64,000 nt of DNA from Thecamonas trahens ATCC 50062 (lineage: Eukaryota > Apusozoa > Apusomonadida > Apusomonadidae): the NCBI RefSeq assembly GCF_000142905.1, contig NW_013657677.1, positions 367,496-431,495 on the forward strand. The letters run 5' to 3'. A program made the position numbers and the translations under genes. Of the stretch, positions 32,501 to 42,457 are shown piece after piece (positions within the stretch are counted from its first letter, which is position 1; the number at the start of each line of letters is the position of its first letter). The notes beneath the pieces are model-generated. The model saw only the letters and a list, made by a program, of their open reading frames with translations, ran no database searches and was not told where the DNA came from.

Positions 32501-33892
32501 CTGCTACGGTTCCAGTGCGAGCGCCATGCGGTGCCGCATGCAGCGCTGTACGGGACGCGGTCGCGGCGGGCGCGACGGGCTGGTGGGATGCACGTGATAT
32601 ATGCGCTCGATGAGCCGTGGGGCAATCAAGGCGAGCTGATCATTGATCTCGGCGCCCAGTACGAAGTGACGGGTGTTGCAGCCTCGAACGTGGTGGTGGT
32701 GAGCAGCGATTGCGCCGACGACGTCGAGTCGCTTGTGTACGAGCCACGAGGCGTGGCTGTTTTTGAGCTTGCGTGTGCTGCAGCTGGTGGTAGCGGCTTT
32801 GTGCCGTCGGTGTACGGGCGGCTGCGGGCGCCGCCGGACCTCGACAGCGCCGAGTGCTGTCTGCCGGGCGAGTCGCGGCTCACGCCGCCGTTCTTCCGCG
32901 TTGCGCCATTGCTTGGTGGTACGGTCCGCGCCCGGTTTGTGCGGTTCCGAGTGCTCGAAGCTTGGGGCGAGGGACCGAGCCTCGAGTATTTGCAGATCTA
33001 CGGGCGGTTGGCGCAGGAGGTGGCCGGGCCGAGTGGCGTAGGTAGCGGCGATTCTGACCCACATATTGCTGGAATCGTCAACATGCGGGCACTCGAGATG
33101 GCGCTCGAGCGCGAGCAAGGTGAAGGCAGTGGAGGCGACGCATGGAGTGGGCCTTGGCGAGGCGCCGTGGGTGCGTCTGGCCGAATGTTCCGTCTTGTTC
33201 CGCTCGATGATGGCGCCGTGGTGTGCTCGATTTCGGTCCAGCAAGCGTGGACAGCGAGCCACGACGACGACGCCGGTGGCGCCGGCATCCGCGGCATTGT
33301 GGTGTGGAACGGTGAGCGGCGACTGATTGATCCAGAGCTGGCGCGCGAGAGTGCCGGGCGGTGGGTGACGCTCCCGACGCCGCTAGTGGCGATCGAGGAA
33401 GGCGGGCTGAGCTTTGAGCTCAACTCGTTCCACGGGACAGGTGGTGCTTTTGACGCGATTGCAGTGCGCGGAACAGGCGATTCGGAACTAGTGGAGGCTC
33501 TCATGGCCGGCAAAGTTCGCGCGGCGCTGCCGCTGACACTCGAGCCAGTGGGCGAGGCTGGAGCGCTCGCGGTCACAGCGCCGCCGTACGACCGAGCGGC
33601 GCTGGTCTCCGGCATCGAAATCCGTGGGCCGCCGGGCGTCGTGTCTGTACAGGGCTACTTTGCGCGACGCGGACAGTGGGTGGACTTGTGCGTGGTCACG
33701 CTGCTTGGCCTCGAGGTGTGGGTATGTGTCGATGTGGCACGGCCGGTGGCGACGCAGTGGATCCGGGTGGTGACGAGCAGTGCGGCCGAGTCGGAGCCGT
33801 GGCCGGCTGACCGTCTGGTAGTGCTCGGCGCACCTCGTTCGCGGGCACGGTCGCGGTCACGGCCACTCTCGCGGCGGCAGGGAGGTGTGTAA
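26535..33892 (+). CDS. VPS13-type chorein-domain protein with C-terminal discoidin-like modules (one frame break)
   Basis: About 2452 residues after one repair. The N terminus (MSRLLSKLAERVLKKVIAQY) and the block HSWIENKVRHILANLHVDISDINVRYESHK match the VPS13 chorein region (LVTQIIKNLQVKISSIHIRYED). This region is the start of a hydrophobic groove that moves lipids between organelles. The long middle has beta-rich segments such as LAVVTPPSLSVASF and FALERGESKP. The frame breaks near 30970-30977: the 5' frame ends 31082, while the next frame (ALFTPEHLVLDAWQPAWK) continues to the TAA at 33890-33892. The C-terminal third has two F5/8-C-like modules, FIIDLGMQVVVAQVDIRN...RFVRVAIETWYE and LIIDLGAQYEVTGVAASN...RFVRFRVLEAW, then a third beta-rich unit. 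A lipid-transfer role is from family knowledge; target membrane is unknown. It is followed by AFG1 only 33 bp downstream. Confidence 0.85.
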
Positions 33893-33925
33893 AGACAGAC
33901 TTGTCGCAGGGAGTTCTACAATCTG

Positions 33926-35416
33926 ATGCTGCGGGCTCTGGCGCGGAGCGTGAGCTGGGCAGGGTGCGGGGTGCGCGCGGTGGCAGGTGTAGTCGCCGTG
34001 CAGCGGAGGGTGGGCGACGGTCGGCGAGGGATGGCGGCGACGTTTGGCGAGACGTACGCGGCGCTGGTGGCGGGCGGCAAGCTGCGGGTGGATCCGGTGC
34101 AGCAAGCAGCGGTGGCAGAGCTGACGCGGCTAGAGGAGCGAGTGTTGGCATGGGAGGCAAGCGGCGGACCGGGCAAGGCGGCAGCAGCAGCGGCGACGGG
34201 ACGAGGTGCGAGCGCGGGCGCGAGCAGGCGGGCCGGTGGGTGGCTAGGCTCACTTCTCGGCGGCGGCGGAGTCGAGAATGGCGCGAACAAGACGCTTGCC
34301 CCACCGGCCGGCCTTCCAAAGGGCCTTTACATGTACGGCGGGGTGGGATGCGGGAAGACGATGCTGATGGACGCGTTCTACGAGCACGTCGACGTGGGCT
34401 CCAAGGCTCGGGTCTCGTTCCACACCTTTATGCTCCGGGTCCATGCGGCGATGCACAAGTGGAAGCAGAGCGAAGGCGCCAAGGCACGACAGGCTGGTGG
34501 CGAGTCGCGGATGATGGGCGATGTGGCTGCCGAGATGGTGCGGTCCGGCTGGCTGTTGTGCTTTGACGAGTTCCAGGTCACCGACATCGCTACGGCAATG
34601 ATCATCCGGCAGCTGTTTGAGAACCTATTCGCGCACGGTGCGGTGGTTATGGCAACGTCAAACCGACCGCCTAATGAGTTGTACTTGGGCGGCCTGCAGC
34701 GGGATCTCTTTCTCCCGTTCATCGACTTGCTGAACGAGCGGTGCGAGGTTCACCACCTGGCGTCGAATCGCGACTACCGGGCAGTGCTCTCGGCCGAGAG
34801 TGCGGCACAGCCGACCGAGGGCACGGAAACGTACATGTTCCCGCTTGCCCAGTCTGTGGAGGAGCGGATGGAGGCTGCCTTTGCACAGGCAACAGCCGAT
34901 GCCAGTCAGGCGCCAGCGCCGATGGAGCTCCCGGTCATGATGGGTCGCAAGATCGTGATTCCGCGCGCAGCTAACAGGGTGGCGTGGATTAGCTTCTCTG
35001 AGCTGTGCGAGGCGGCGGTGTACTCGGCTGACTACCTCGCACTGACCGAGGCGTTCGACTCGGTGTTCATCACCGGCGTGCCGCAGCTCGGCGAGGAGAC
35101 ACCCAACGAGGCGCGGCGGTTTGTGACACTCATTGATCAGCTGTACGAGGCCGGTGTCAAGGTTGTTCTCTCCGCGGAAGTTCCGCTCAACGAGCTGTAC
35201 CAAGGTATCAAGCGCGATGCACACGGGGTGGAGGTGAGCGCGGCAGGAGACGGGGGTGGCAAGGGTGCCGGAAGCGGCCTCCGCGAGGACGTGGCCTTTG
35301 CCTTTGATCGCACCGTCTCGCGAATCCTCGAGATGAACTCGGACGAGTATCTCTTGCGATGGGCGAAGCGGCGGCGAATTGTCGATGCTGGACCGGGGGT
35401 GGAGCCGAGCCAATGA
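33926..35416 (+). CDS. AFG1: AFG1-family (LACE1) mitochondrial AAA ATPase
   Basis: Mitochondrial protein-quality-control ATPase that helps degrade respiratory-chain subunits. The 496-residue protein begins with a basic, hydroxylated presequence (MLRALARSVSWAGCGVRAVAG). It has Walker A (YGGVGCGKTMLMDAFYE), the family block VSFHTFMLRVHAAMHKWK, Walker B (LLCFDEFQVTDIATAMII), sensor 1 (VVMATSNRPPNELYLGG), an arginine region near NRDYR, and ISFSELCEAAVYSADYLAL. The C-terminal region also follows the family (RRFVTLIDQLYEAGVKVV, FDRTVSRILEMNS). The insertion around residue 300 (SQAPAPMELPVM) is lineage-specific. The start is 33 bp after the chorein stop, so either the leader overlaps the upstream gene or processing is polycistronic. 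Confidence 0.95.
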   Translation: MLRALARSVSWAGCGVRAVAGVVAVQRRVGDGRRGMAATFGETYAALVAGGKLRVDPVQQAAVAELTRLEERVLAWEASGGPGKAAAAAATGRGASAGASRRAGGWLGSLLGGGGVENGANKTLAPPAGLPKGLYMYGGVGCGKTMLMDAFYEHVDVGSKARVSFHTFMLRVHAAMHKWKQSEGAKARQAGGESRMMGDVAAEMVRSGWLLCFDEFQVTDIATAMIIRQLFENLFAHGAVVMATSNRPPNELYLGGLQRDLFLPFIDLLNERCEVHHLASNRDYRAVLSAESAAQPTEGTETYMFPLAQSVEERMEAAFAQATADASQAPAPMELPVMMGRKIVIPRAANRVAWISFSELCEAAVYSADYLALTEAFDSVFITGVPQLGEETPNEARRFVTLIDQLYEAGVKVVLSAEVPLNELYQGIKRDAHGVEVSAAGDGGGKGAGSGLREDVAFAFDRTVSRILEMNSDEYLLRWAKRRRIVDAGPGVEPSQ

Positions 35417-35544
35417 ATAGTGACCATCTGGCGTGCCGGCTAGCCGGCGTGCGGTCGGCCCTGGCGACGGGCGGCAGGCGGTGGCAGCTGCGCACACGCG
35501 ACTTTCGACGCCGGCGGCGGGCGAGTCGGGCGTGGGAGGAGGGC

Positions 35545-36677
35545 ATGGGCGGCAACGACGTGATTGGGTGTGCGTATGGCGGTGGGCTGATGGCGGGGAG
35601 TGCCAAGTGTGTGCGTGTTGCGGTGCTGGCGGGTGTGGCTGTGGCGGCATGGGCCTTTGTCCTTGCCCGGGTGGCGTTCACCGTCGGCTCGTCGGGAGCG
35701 CAGCTGGCGTCTGTCCGCGGCAGCATCCTCGGTCTTGCGGCGGTGTATGTGACGCTGCTTGTGGTGCACTGGATGGCGCTAGGGGTAGTGGCGCTCGACT
35801 ACGTAGCCATCTATCTCAAGGTTGTCCTCGCTGCTCTTGTCGCCCTCCACTACGCCCTGCAGGTGGTGCGGCTGTTCCGCTTCGGCGCCCGCTTCCGAAA
35901 GCGGGCCATGGTGGCTTGCGCGTGCGTGATAGCGGTGGCGAGCGCGGTGCTCGCGGTCTCGTTCATGGCTCCGCTGAAGAATGCTGTCTTTGGCTCGAAT
36001 GTGTCGTGCAAGCGCCCGGCGTGGATTCTGCAGAGCTCGCTGGAGTTTGCCATGGCGTTGGCGTGCCTCGCCGGCGCAGTGCTGCTGACTCGCCGGCTGC
36101 GGGCGGTGGCGGCACTCTCGTCGTCGTTTGTGGCGTTTGAGCTGAAGCACATGTGGCTGCTCACTGTCGTGTTTGTTGTCACCTCGAGTGTCTCGCTCGG
36201 CTACGAGATTGCGGAGCTTGTGCAGATCCGCACCGAGGCCGACTGCACGTCGTACCTGGACTCGCCCAAGTGGGCGGCGGCCAATGCCGGGCTCCGCGTT
36301 GTGGTCCTCATCCTTCCGGTGGTGACGACAGTGGCGGTCTTTGCTTCGCTGGCGCGCAAGTATACGGATAAGTTTAACGCGGCTGGTGGCAGGGGGGAAG
36401 CAGCGAGCCGCTGATGGGCGGCGGAGTGAGCTCGATCAATGGGCCACAGGTTGCGGGCGCGTTCGCCAACCCGACGGCGGGACTCGCGCCCGGCGCTGGG
36501 GGCATGGCGAGAAGTGGCTCGCGGTACTACGGCTTGCGAGCCGGCCACGCATCGCTTCACAATCTTGTTGGTCGTTCGCCGGGCAAGGCCTGGGGGCCTG
36601 CGGCGCACCCGGACACGGTCTTGTTTGACGAGAGCGAGACCGGCGACGAGTACGCAAGTCTGCCGTACGGAACATGA
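35545..36677 (+). CDS. Seven-transmembrane protein, C-terminal tail restored across a G6 run
   Basis: Unrecognised 7TM protein. With ATG 35545 (MGGNDVIGCAY) it has 377 residues; the in-frame ATG 35413 (MNSDHLACR) would give 421 residues and overlap the AFG1 stop (ATGA). Hydrophobic segments: AVLAGVAVAAWAFVL, LGLAAVYVTLLVVHWMALG, LAALVALHYALQV, AMVACACVIAVASAVLAV, FAMALACLAGAVLL, WLLTVVFVVTSSVSLG and VVVLILPVVTTVAVFASL. The frame ends at 36414, but one extra G in the G6 run 36392-36397 fuses the 7TM to an 87-codon C-terminal tail ending at 36677. The tail reads GRGGSSEPLMGGGVSSINGP.., then YGLRAGHASLHNLVGR and ESETGDEYASLPYGT. GPCR-like or TOM1-like are possible; no DRY, NPxxY or other motif settles it. 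The stop lies 4 bp from the DUF3712 gene's stop. Confidence 0.68.
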
Positions 36678-36681
36678 GGAG

Positions 36682-39600
36682 CTAGCGTGGCGGCGGCGGT
36701 GGGCCCGGTTTGTCCTCTTTGAAAGCGGCATGGACGAGGTTCTGGACGTAGTTGAGCGAGGTGTGGAAGACGTCGACGTAGACGTCAAGGGCACCGTTAG
36801 CACGGAGTTTGATGGTGCCCTTGTCAAGGTACTTGAGGATGACGTCCACGTTGAGGCCAGTGATGGTCCCGTGGGTCCTCGGTGAGATCCAAGTCGACGA
36901 CGCTGGGATGGTCCACTGGCTTTCTGCCGTGAGCGAGATGTTGACGATGGCGACCTGGGTCTTGCCCTGCCAGATGGTAAAGTTGCCTGCGCGCATGGCG
37001 AGCGACGACGGGTACGGATTGACCATTTCGAGGATGAGGTCAAAGGAGCGCGAGCCTTCGGCGAGCTTAATAAGGTTGATGTGGAGGTAGGCAAAGTCGA
37101 TGAGCGGGACCTTGTTGGCTGGAATGATGGCGGAGGTGGACCAGATCTTGCAAGCGGGAACAAGATACGGAATGTTTGTGCCGTTGGCGTTCGAGGCGAC
37201 ACTGACAGTGATGTCCGAGCCCGAGACGTAGTTGGAGAGGAACTCGACACCAACCTCGGGTGCATCGGCAGGAGCAGTGTAGAGCGCGACGACGTTGAAC
37301 GTGTTCCATGCATTCGAGTCGAGCCAGAACTTTTCAAGAACGGCCGATGCCATGATCACGCCCTTGTAGCCGACGTAGAGGACAAGCCTCCCGAGGTGAC
37401 CGCCAGCGGTCGACGGGTTGTAGATGCCAAGGTCGAGCTTGATGGTGAGCTGGTTGTGGGAGACCGCGGTGTCAAGGATGGCAGAGCGGACGTCGATGGG
37501 AGGGTGGGAGAAGCCGGCAGCGCCGAGCAGAAAGACTGGCTCGTCGACCGGGAGCGCCGAGAGGGTGACGTTGCCAAACGGAGTTTCCGCCGCAACCGAA
37601 GCGGTGCCGACCATACGAATGGATGTGTTGGCGTGGAGGAGCAAGTCGTTAATGAGGAGCGAAAAGGTGGGCCCGAGGCGACGGTGAGGGGCGTGTGATC
37701 AAACGAAACAACAAGCGTTCCGGCGGCCTGAGATGAGACGGCGGGCGTCCAGGGGACAGCAGCCGAGCCGAGAGCCGAGCCATTGACAAAGATGGTAAAG
37801 TCGAGGGCGAGGGCCGAGATGTCGAGGGTGATGTGAAAGGCACAGGCCCAGATGGCGAGGGCAGTGCCGGCGACGGTGGGCGAGGCAACCGGGAAAACGT
37901 CAAAGTTGAGGCGCTTCATGGCGATACCGTGGATGACCGAGTCGTTGGACGGTGGGAGCGTGACCGGAATGGTGAGCGAGGTGATGACGGAGCGGAGCCA
38001 GGCGGCGGACGTGGTGCCCGAGGTGCCGCGGACGACAAGCGAGGCGTTGCGCCCGGAGAGATACTTGGAGATGGTGTCCGATGCAGCTGGTAGGGCGGAC
38101 GAGTGAGGATCAAAAACGCCAGTCATGGACAGTGCGTTAGGTCCGGGGGTCATGGCGAGAGAGCCGACCGTGACTGAGCCTAAGCGGGCGCCGGAAGGGT
38201 GGAAGACACCGAGGTCGACCGAGCCGAGATCAAACGAGGCGACAGAGGGGTTGGTCAGCTCGGCATCAATGTCAAGCATCACACCGCCGGTCGGCGCATT
38301 TCCAGGCAGACTAAAGGAGATGACGCGGGTCGCGCCTGGAGCAGTAAAGCCGCTAAAGCCAGTGAGAGGGATGGCGACGTCAAACGGGAGCGATGCGAGG
38401 ATCATGGTACCGGCGGCGAGGGTGGCGTTGACCGAGGCGGTGCCGGTGAGTGTGAGCGAGATTTGTGGCGCATCGACAAAGCAGGAGACCCAGGCGGCAA
38501 AAGCTGTGCCGTCCGAGTGGAGCGGGAAGATAAGTGAGGTAGCGATGTCCAAGGCAACCGTGGTGGGGTTGGGCATCGCAGTCGGAGTCCATGGCGTGGT
38601 GAGAGTGCCGAGGACGGTGCCAGAGGCGTCGGTGAGCGCAGCTGTAAAGGTGGCGGCATGAACAGTGCACGGCGAGTTTGCGCCGAGCGGGTTGACAATG
38701 GCCATCGAGGCGGCGGCGTTGAGTGCGACGGCGGTGTTAGGGCAGCGGCGTCGACGCTGACTGCGAGCGAGGAGTAGGTGACGCCGGCGATGAGTGCTGT
38801 CTTGTTACCGATGAGCAGCGTGTCGATGCTGAGGCCATGCAGGGCGTCGTTGTAGAGATGCTGCGAGCAGACGATGCCTGTCGAGGCGGCGCGCGATGAG
38901 ACGGTGACGTTGTCGCCGCGGAGGTAGGCCGAGATGACCTCGGCGCCGAGCACGGTGTCTTGCGGGTTGAAAACGCCGGAGAGTGCGACGTGGTTGTAAC
39001 TGTGGGCAACGAGGACAACGTTGCGAACAACAACGTGACCCATGAGCACATCCTGGTAGTAGATGCCAAAGAAGAGGTCGCCGAGCGGGTCGATCGTGAC
39101 GACCGACGGGTTGTAGATGTTGATGACAAGGTTGAGGACGACGGCGTGTGGCGTGGAATGGTCCATGTCAAAGACAAGCATGGAAACGTCTGCAAGGCCA
39201 CCAAAGGCCGGCAGCGTGATATCCTTAGTCAGAGAGATGGAGCGGCAGTAGAGGCCGGCGAGAACGCAGACACGCGGGGTGCCGGCGACTTGCCACACGA
39301 CCGCCGAGTCGTTGACGAGCGCCTGGCCAAAGGCGGAGAAGACGACCGGGTCGGGCACCAGCGTGTCTGTGCGCTCAACGACGGCAGCACCGCCCGAGAC
39401 ATGTACATCGCCGACGTCAAGGTCGCCAAGGTGGCTGCCGCGAAAGGCGATGGCGAGGCGGAGGCCGTGAAGGGTGGCCGGGAAGCTCCCCGCATGCGAG
39501 AGGCGTGCGGTGTAGGCAACAACGACCGAATCGTTCTTTGGCTGCGAGAGCGAGACGGCCGAGATGTCGAGGCAAGAGCCGGCGACGGCGGCGTGCATGG

Positions 39601-39769
39601 CGTGCGGGATGACGACGGCAAAGACGAGGACGACGATGATGGTGGTGAGGACGAGGCAGGCAGCGCAGGCACCTGCAGCGGTGCACCGGGAGCAGCAGCG
39701 GCGGGGGGAGGGTGAGGAGGCGAGCGAGGGGCGAAGGAGGGGATGTGCCTCTGTTTGAATGGATGTCAT
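36682..39769 (-). CDS. DUF3712/LEA2-like membrane-anchored protein (two frame breaks)
   Basis: About 1029 residues from MTSIQTEAHPLLRPS (ATG 39769). A Cys-rich juxtamembrane stretch and one TM helix (ACLVLTTIIVVLVFAVVI) are followed by repeated beta-rich LEA2-like units with many N-x-S/T sites: LNLVINIYNPSVVTIDPLG, VMLDIDAELTNPSVASF and LTIKLDLGIYNPSTAG. The repeated I/L-x-x-x-NPS word is the WHy/LEA2 hallmark, also used in fungal DUF3712 proteins. Frame breaks lie near 38739-38742 (GCCCT-AACA) and near 37671-37676 (GGCCC-ACCT); one base at each restores one frame. The topology suggests a type II protein with a large lumenal/extracellular part. The function is unknown. The open frame upstream of 39769 is a translated simple repeat and is not counted. 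Confidence 0.75.
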
Positions 39770-40191
39770 GGATGGTGTTGTGGTTGTGGTGTGGTTGGGG
39801 TGGGGTGGGGTGGGGGTGGGGTGGGGTGGGGAGGGGGGGAGGGGGGGGGAGGGGGAGGGGGAGAAGGGGGAGGTGGAAGGAGGGTCACGGGCGCGGGCAT
39901 CGGGGGCACTTGTCTGCATACGACTGTGGTGTGTGGAAATGGCCGACGGACCTGTGTTTCCTCCTGTGCTGACGGCTGAGCGTGGTATGTGGTAGGGGGG
40001 GGGAGGGGGAGGGGGAGGGGGAGGGGAGGGGAGGGGAGGGGAAGGGGGGGGCGTGCACGGTGGGAGGTGGGAGGGGTAGTGGCAGGCGGACAGGGCGGAC
40101 AGGGCGGACAGGGCGGACAGGGCGGACAGGGCGGACAGGATGGCCAGGGTGGTGCTCACTCGCCTGCTTGCCGCTCGCTCACTCACCTACA
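39770..40191. repeat. G-rich divergent region and 9-bp minisatellite upstream of kynureninase
   Basis: The 422 bp between divergent DUF3712 and kynureninase genes contain G-rich runs (about 39797-39872 and 39998-40050). A GGCGGACAG-type 9-bp tandem of about six copies occupies about 40086-40140. No gene is evident; the ORF through the tandem (TGRTGRTGR or, antisense, LSALSALSA) is an artefact of the repeat. Confidence 0.75.
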
Positions 40192-41570
40192 ATGGCCATG
40201 GCGGTCTGTCGTCTCTCAGACTCGCTGGTTGATGAGCTGCTGCAGGTGGCGGCCGAGGTGGGGAGCAGCACGGTGTGCGACGCCAAGGTGGCGGCGGCGC
40301 TGGACAAGGCCGACGGCCTGTCACGCTTTGCCGACGCCTTTGCCTTTCCCACGCTGCATCTCGAGGGCGAGAATGCGTGCGAGGACGGACGTCAGGCAGT
40401 GTATCTGTGCGGCAACTCGCTCGGTCTCATGCCGCACAAGGCGCGCGAGTACGTCAACGAGGAGCTCGAGGCATGGGCCAAGTCGGGCGTCCGCGGGCAC
40501 CACGAGGGCAAGCGGGCGTGGCTGTGGATCAACGAGCGGGTCACCGACGGTGCGGCGCGGCTGGTCGGTGCTAAGCCGATCGAGGTCGAGGTCATGAACT
40601 CGCTGACGATGAACCTCCACGTCATGATGGCACCATTCTACCGGCCGACCGCGACCCGGTACAAGATCATGTACGAGGCCAAGGCCTTCCCGTCCGACTC
40701 GTATGCGTTTGCTTCGCAGGTGCGCATGGCCGGCTTTGATCCGGCCGACGCGCTCATTGCTGTCGCGCCGCGCGACGGCGAGTACACGCTACGGACCGAG
40801 GACATCGAGGCCGCCATCGCCGAGGCCGGCGACTCGCTCGCGCTCGTCTGCTTCTCGGGCATCCAGTACTACACCGGCCAGCTGTTTGACATGCCGGCCA
40901 TCACCAGGGCCGGACACGCTGTCGGTGCCAAGGTCGGCTTTGACCTCGCGCACGCAGTCGGCAACGTCGAGCTGCGGCTGCACGACTGGGGCGTCGACTT
41001 TGCGGCGTGGTGCCACTACAAGTACTGCAACTCGGGCCCGGGCGCCATTGCCGGAGCGTTTATCCATGAAAAGTACGCGCACGACGCCGAGCTTCACCGC
41101 ATGGCCGGCTGGTGGGGTCACAACAAGGCCGAGCGGTTCCTCATGGAGCCCGAGTTTGTGCCTGATCCAGGCGCCGCCGGCTTCCAGGTCTCCAACCCGC
41201 CGGTCCTGCAGACGGTTGCCGTTGAAGCATCACTTGAGATCTTTGACGAGGCAACGCTGCCGGCTCTCCGTGCCAAGGCTCTCCGGCTCACCATGTTCCT
41301 CGAGCTGGCGCTCGAGTCGGCGCTCGGCTCGGACCATGTTGTCTCCATCACGCCGGCGGACCGAACGCCCGCGGCTGCCAGCTCTCGCTCCAGTTCACCA
41401 AGCCGGTCGAGGCCGTCCATGCCGCACTCGAGGCCGCCGGCGTCTATTGCGACGTCCGTAAGCCCGACGTCATGCGCATCGCCCCGGTCCCGCTCTACAA
41501 CTCGTTTAGCGACGTCTTGCGGTTTGTCGAGCTCCTGGCGGCGGCTGTCAAGTCGGAGGCGGATGTGTGA
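40192..41570 (+). CDS. KYNU: Kynureninase (one apparent 1-nt frame break)
   Basis: PLP enzyme cleaving kynurenine/3-hydroxykynurenine to (hydroxy)anthranilate and alanine in tryptophan catabolism and NAD synthesis. The start is MAMAVCRLSD at 40192. Blocks match the family: YLCGNSLGLMPHKAREYVNEEL, GVRGHHEG, MNSLTMNLHVMMAPFYRP, FDLAHAVGNVELRLHDWGVDFAAWCHYKYCNSGPG with the PLP lysine in HYKYCN, GWWGHN and the Pro/Phe-rich end. Near 41361-41366 (GACC-GAAC) the frame is lost. With one C added, the family end (DPNARGCQLSLQFTKPVEA, then DVMRIAPVPLYNSF) is restored to a stop at 41568-41570 and the total is 459 residues, the usual length. Convergent with cyclophilin 29 bp away. Confidence 0.93.
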
Positions 41571-41599
41571 GCGCGTTTACTAAACAGGTCCGGACTTGG

Positions 41600-42226
41600 T
41601 TACTCGTCGGCAGGCTCGACAACGCGGGCCTTGACCACGTAGTCGAGGTCCGGGAAGGTCGACTTGAGGTACTCCTCGCCAAACTGCATGATGGCGCCCT
41701 GGTCGGGAGCCTCGCCGTAGCCGTCGTACAGCTGGGAGACAACGTCCATGCCGGCGGCGTCGATGGTGGCAAACGGAGCAAAGCCCTGTGAGTCGAGGAA
41801 CGAGTTGTCACCAAGGTTGATGAACAGCTGCGTCGAGCGCGAGTCCGGCGCCATCGACTTGGCGTAGGTGACCGTGCCCGGAGCGTTGGAGGCCTTGACC
41901 GGGTCATCCTTGATGGTCTCGGCCATGCGGGCCTTGGTCACCGCCGGGTCTGACGAGAGGCCAAACTGGACGACAAAGCCCTTGGCCATGCGGAAGAAGG
42001 CCACGTTGTCAAAGTGACCGGCCTGCACCAGGTCGTAGAAGTGGTCCACTCCGATCGGCGCCAGATCGCGCTCCACCTTCATCGTCACGTTGCCCTTGGT
42101 CGTCTCAAACTCGACGTCAAACTGGGCCGGTGCCTCGGCAGCCGCAGCCGCAGCCGCGAACGTCCGCGGCAGCGTCAGCGTCGCCGTCCGCGACGCAAGC
42201 ATGGTGGTCCGGAGCGTGGTGAACAT
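41600..42226 (-). CDS. Cyclophilin-type peptidyl-prolyl isomerase, probably mitochondrial
   Basis: 208-residue protein starting MFTTLRTTMLASRTATLTLP, a Ser/Thr/Arg-rich presequence followed by an Ala-rich cleavage region. The body is a short-form cyclophilin: VEFETTKGNVTMKVER, GVDHFYDLVQAGHFDNVAFFRMAKGFVVQFG, TVTYAKSMAPDSRSTQLFINLGDN and GFAPFATIDAAG. The active-site Arg is kept (FFRMAKGFVVQFG), as are the STQLFI, N and F positions. The usual Trp of eukaryotic cyclophilins is replaced by a bacterial-style loop, so it resembles PpiA/PpiB-type enzymes. Catalytic role: prolyl isomerisation in protein folding. It lies downstream of the kinase gene on the same strand (231 bp). Confidence 0.88.
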   Translation of the reverse strand: MFTTLRTTMLASRTATLTLPRTFAAAAAAAEAPAQFDVEFETTKGNVTMKVERDLAPIGVDHFYDLVQAGHFDNVAFFRMAKGFVVQFGLSSDPAVTKARMAETIKDDPVKASNAPGTVTYAKSMAPDSRSTQLFINLGDNSFLDSQGFAPFATIDAAGMDVVSQLYDGYGEAPDQGAIMQFGEEYLKSTFPDLDYVVKARVVEPADE

Positions 42227-42457
42227 TGTGGAGGGGGGAAAGAGAGAGAGAGTTGTGACTATGGCTGGACGGCCAGGGCGGTGGCCAGGGGGGGGGGGGG
42301 GGAGGGCCGAGTGTCGCGTTGGATCGGAATCGGAATCGCTAACCGGCGACGGCTGTCGGCCAGCCGTGTCGGCGATCGTTCGGCACTCGGCACGCCCTCA
42401 TCAACGGTAGTGGGTGGGTGTGACTGGTACAGGGTGTGGTGTATTGAGAAGGCGTTT

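Noticed and set aside
40082-40140. CRISPR-like array
   Set aside because: A direct 9-bp tandem without spacers in a eukaryotic genome.
39770-40186. Upstream extension of the DUF3712 frame with repeated LSA words
   Set aside because: This is the minisatellite read through; the ATG at 39769 begins a sensible N terminus.
5456-41366. Programmed ribosomal frameshifting at GGCCC-A and related sites
   Set aside because: The shared context also occurs in frame without a shift, the sites lie in unrelated housekeeping genes, and one gene needs two bases.
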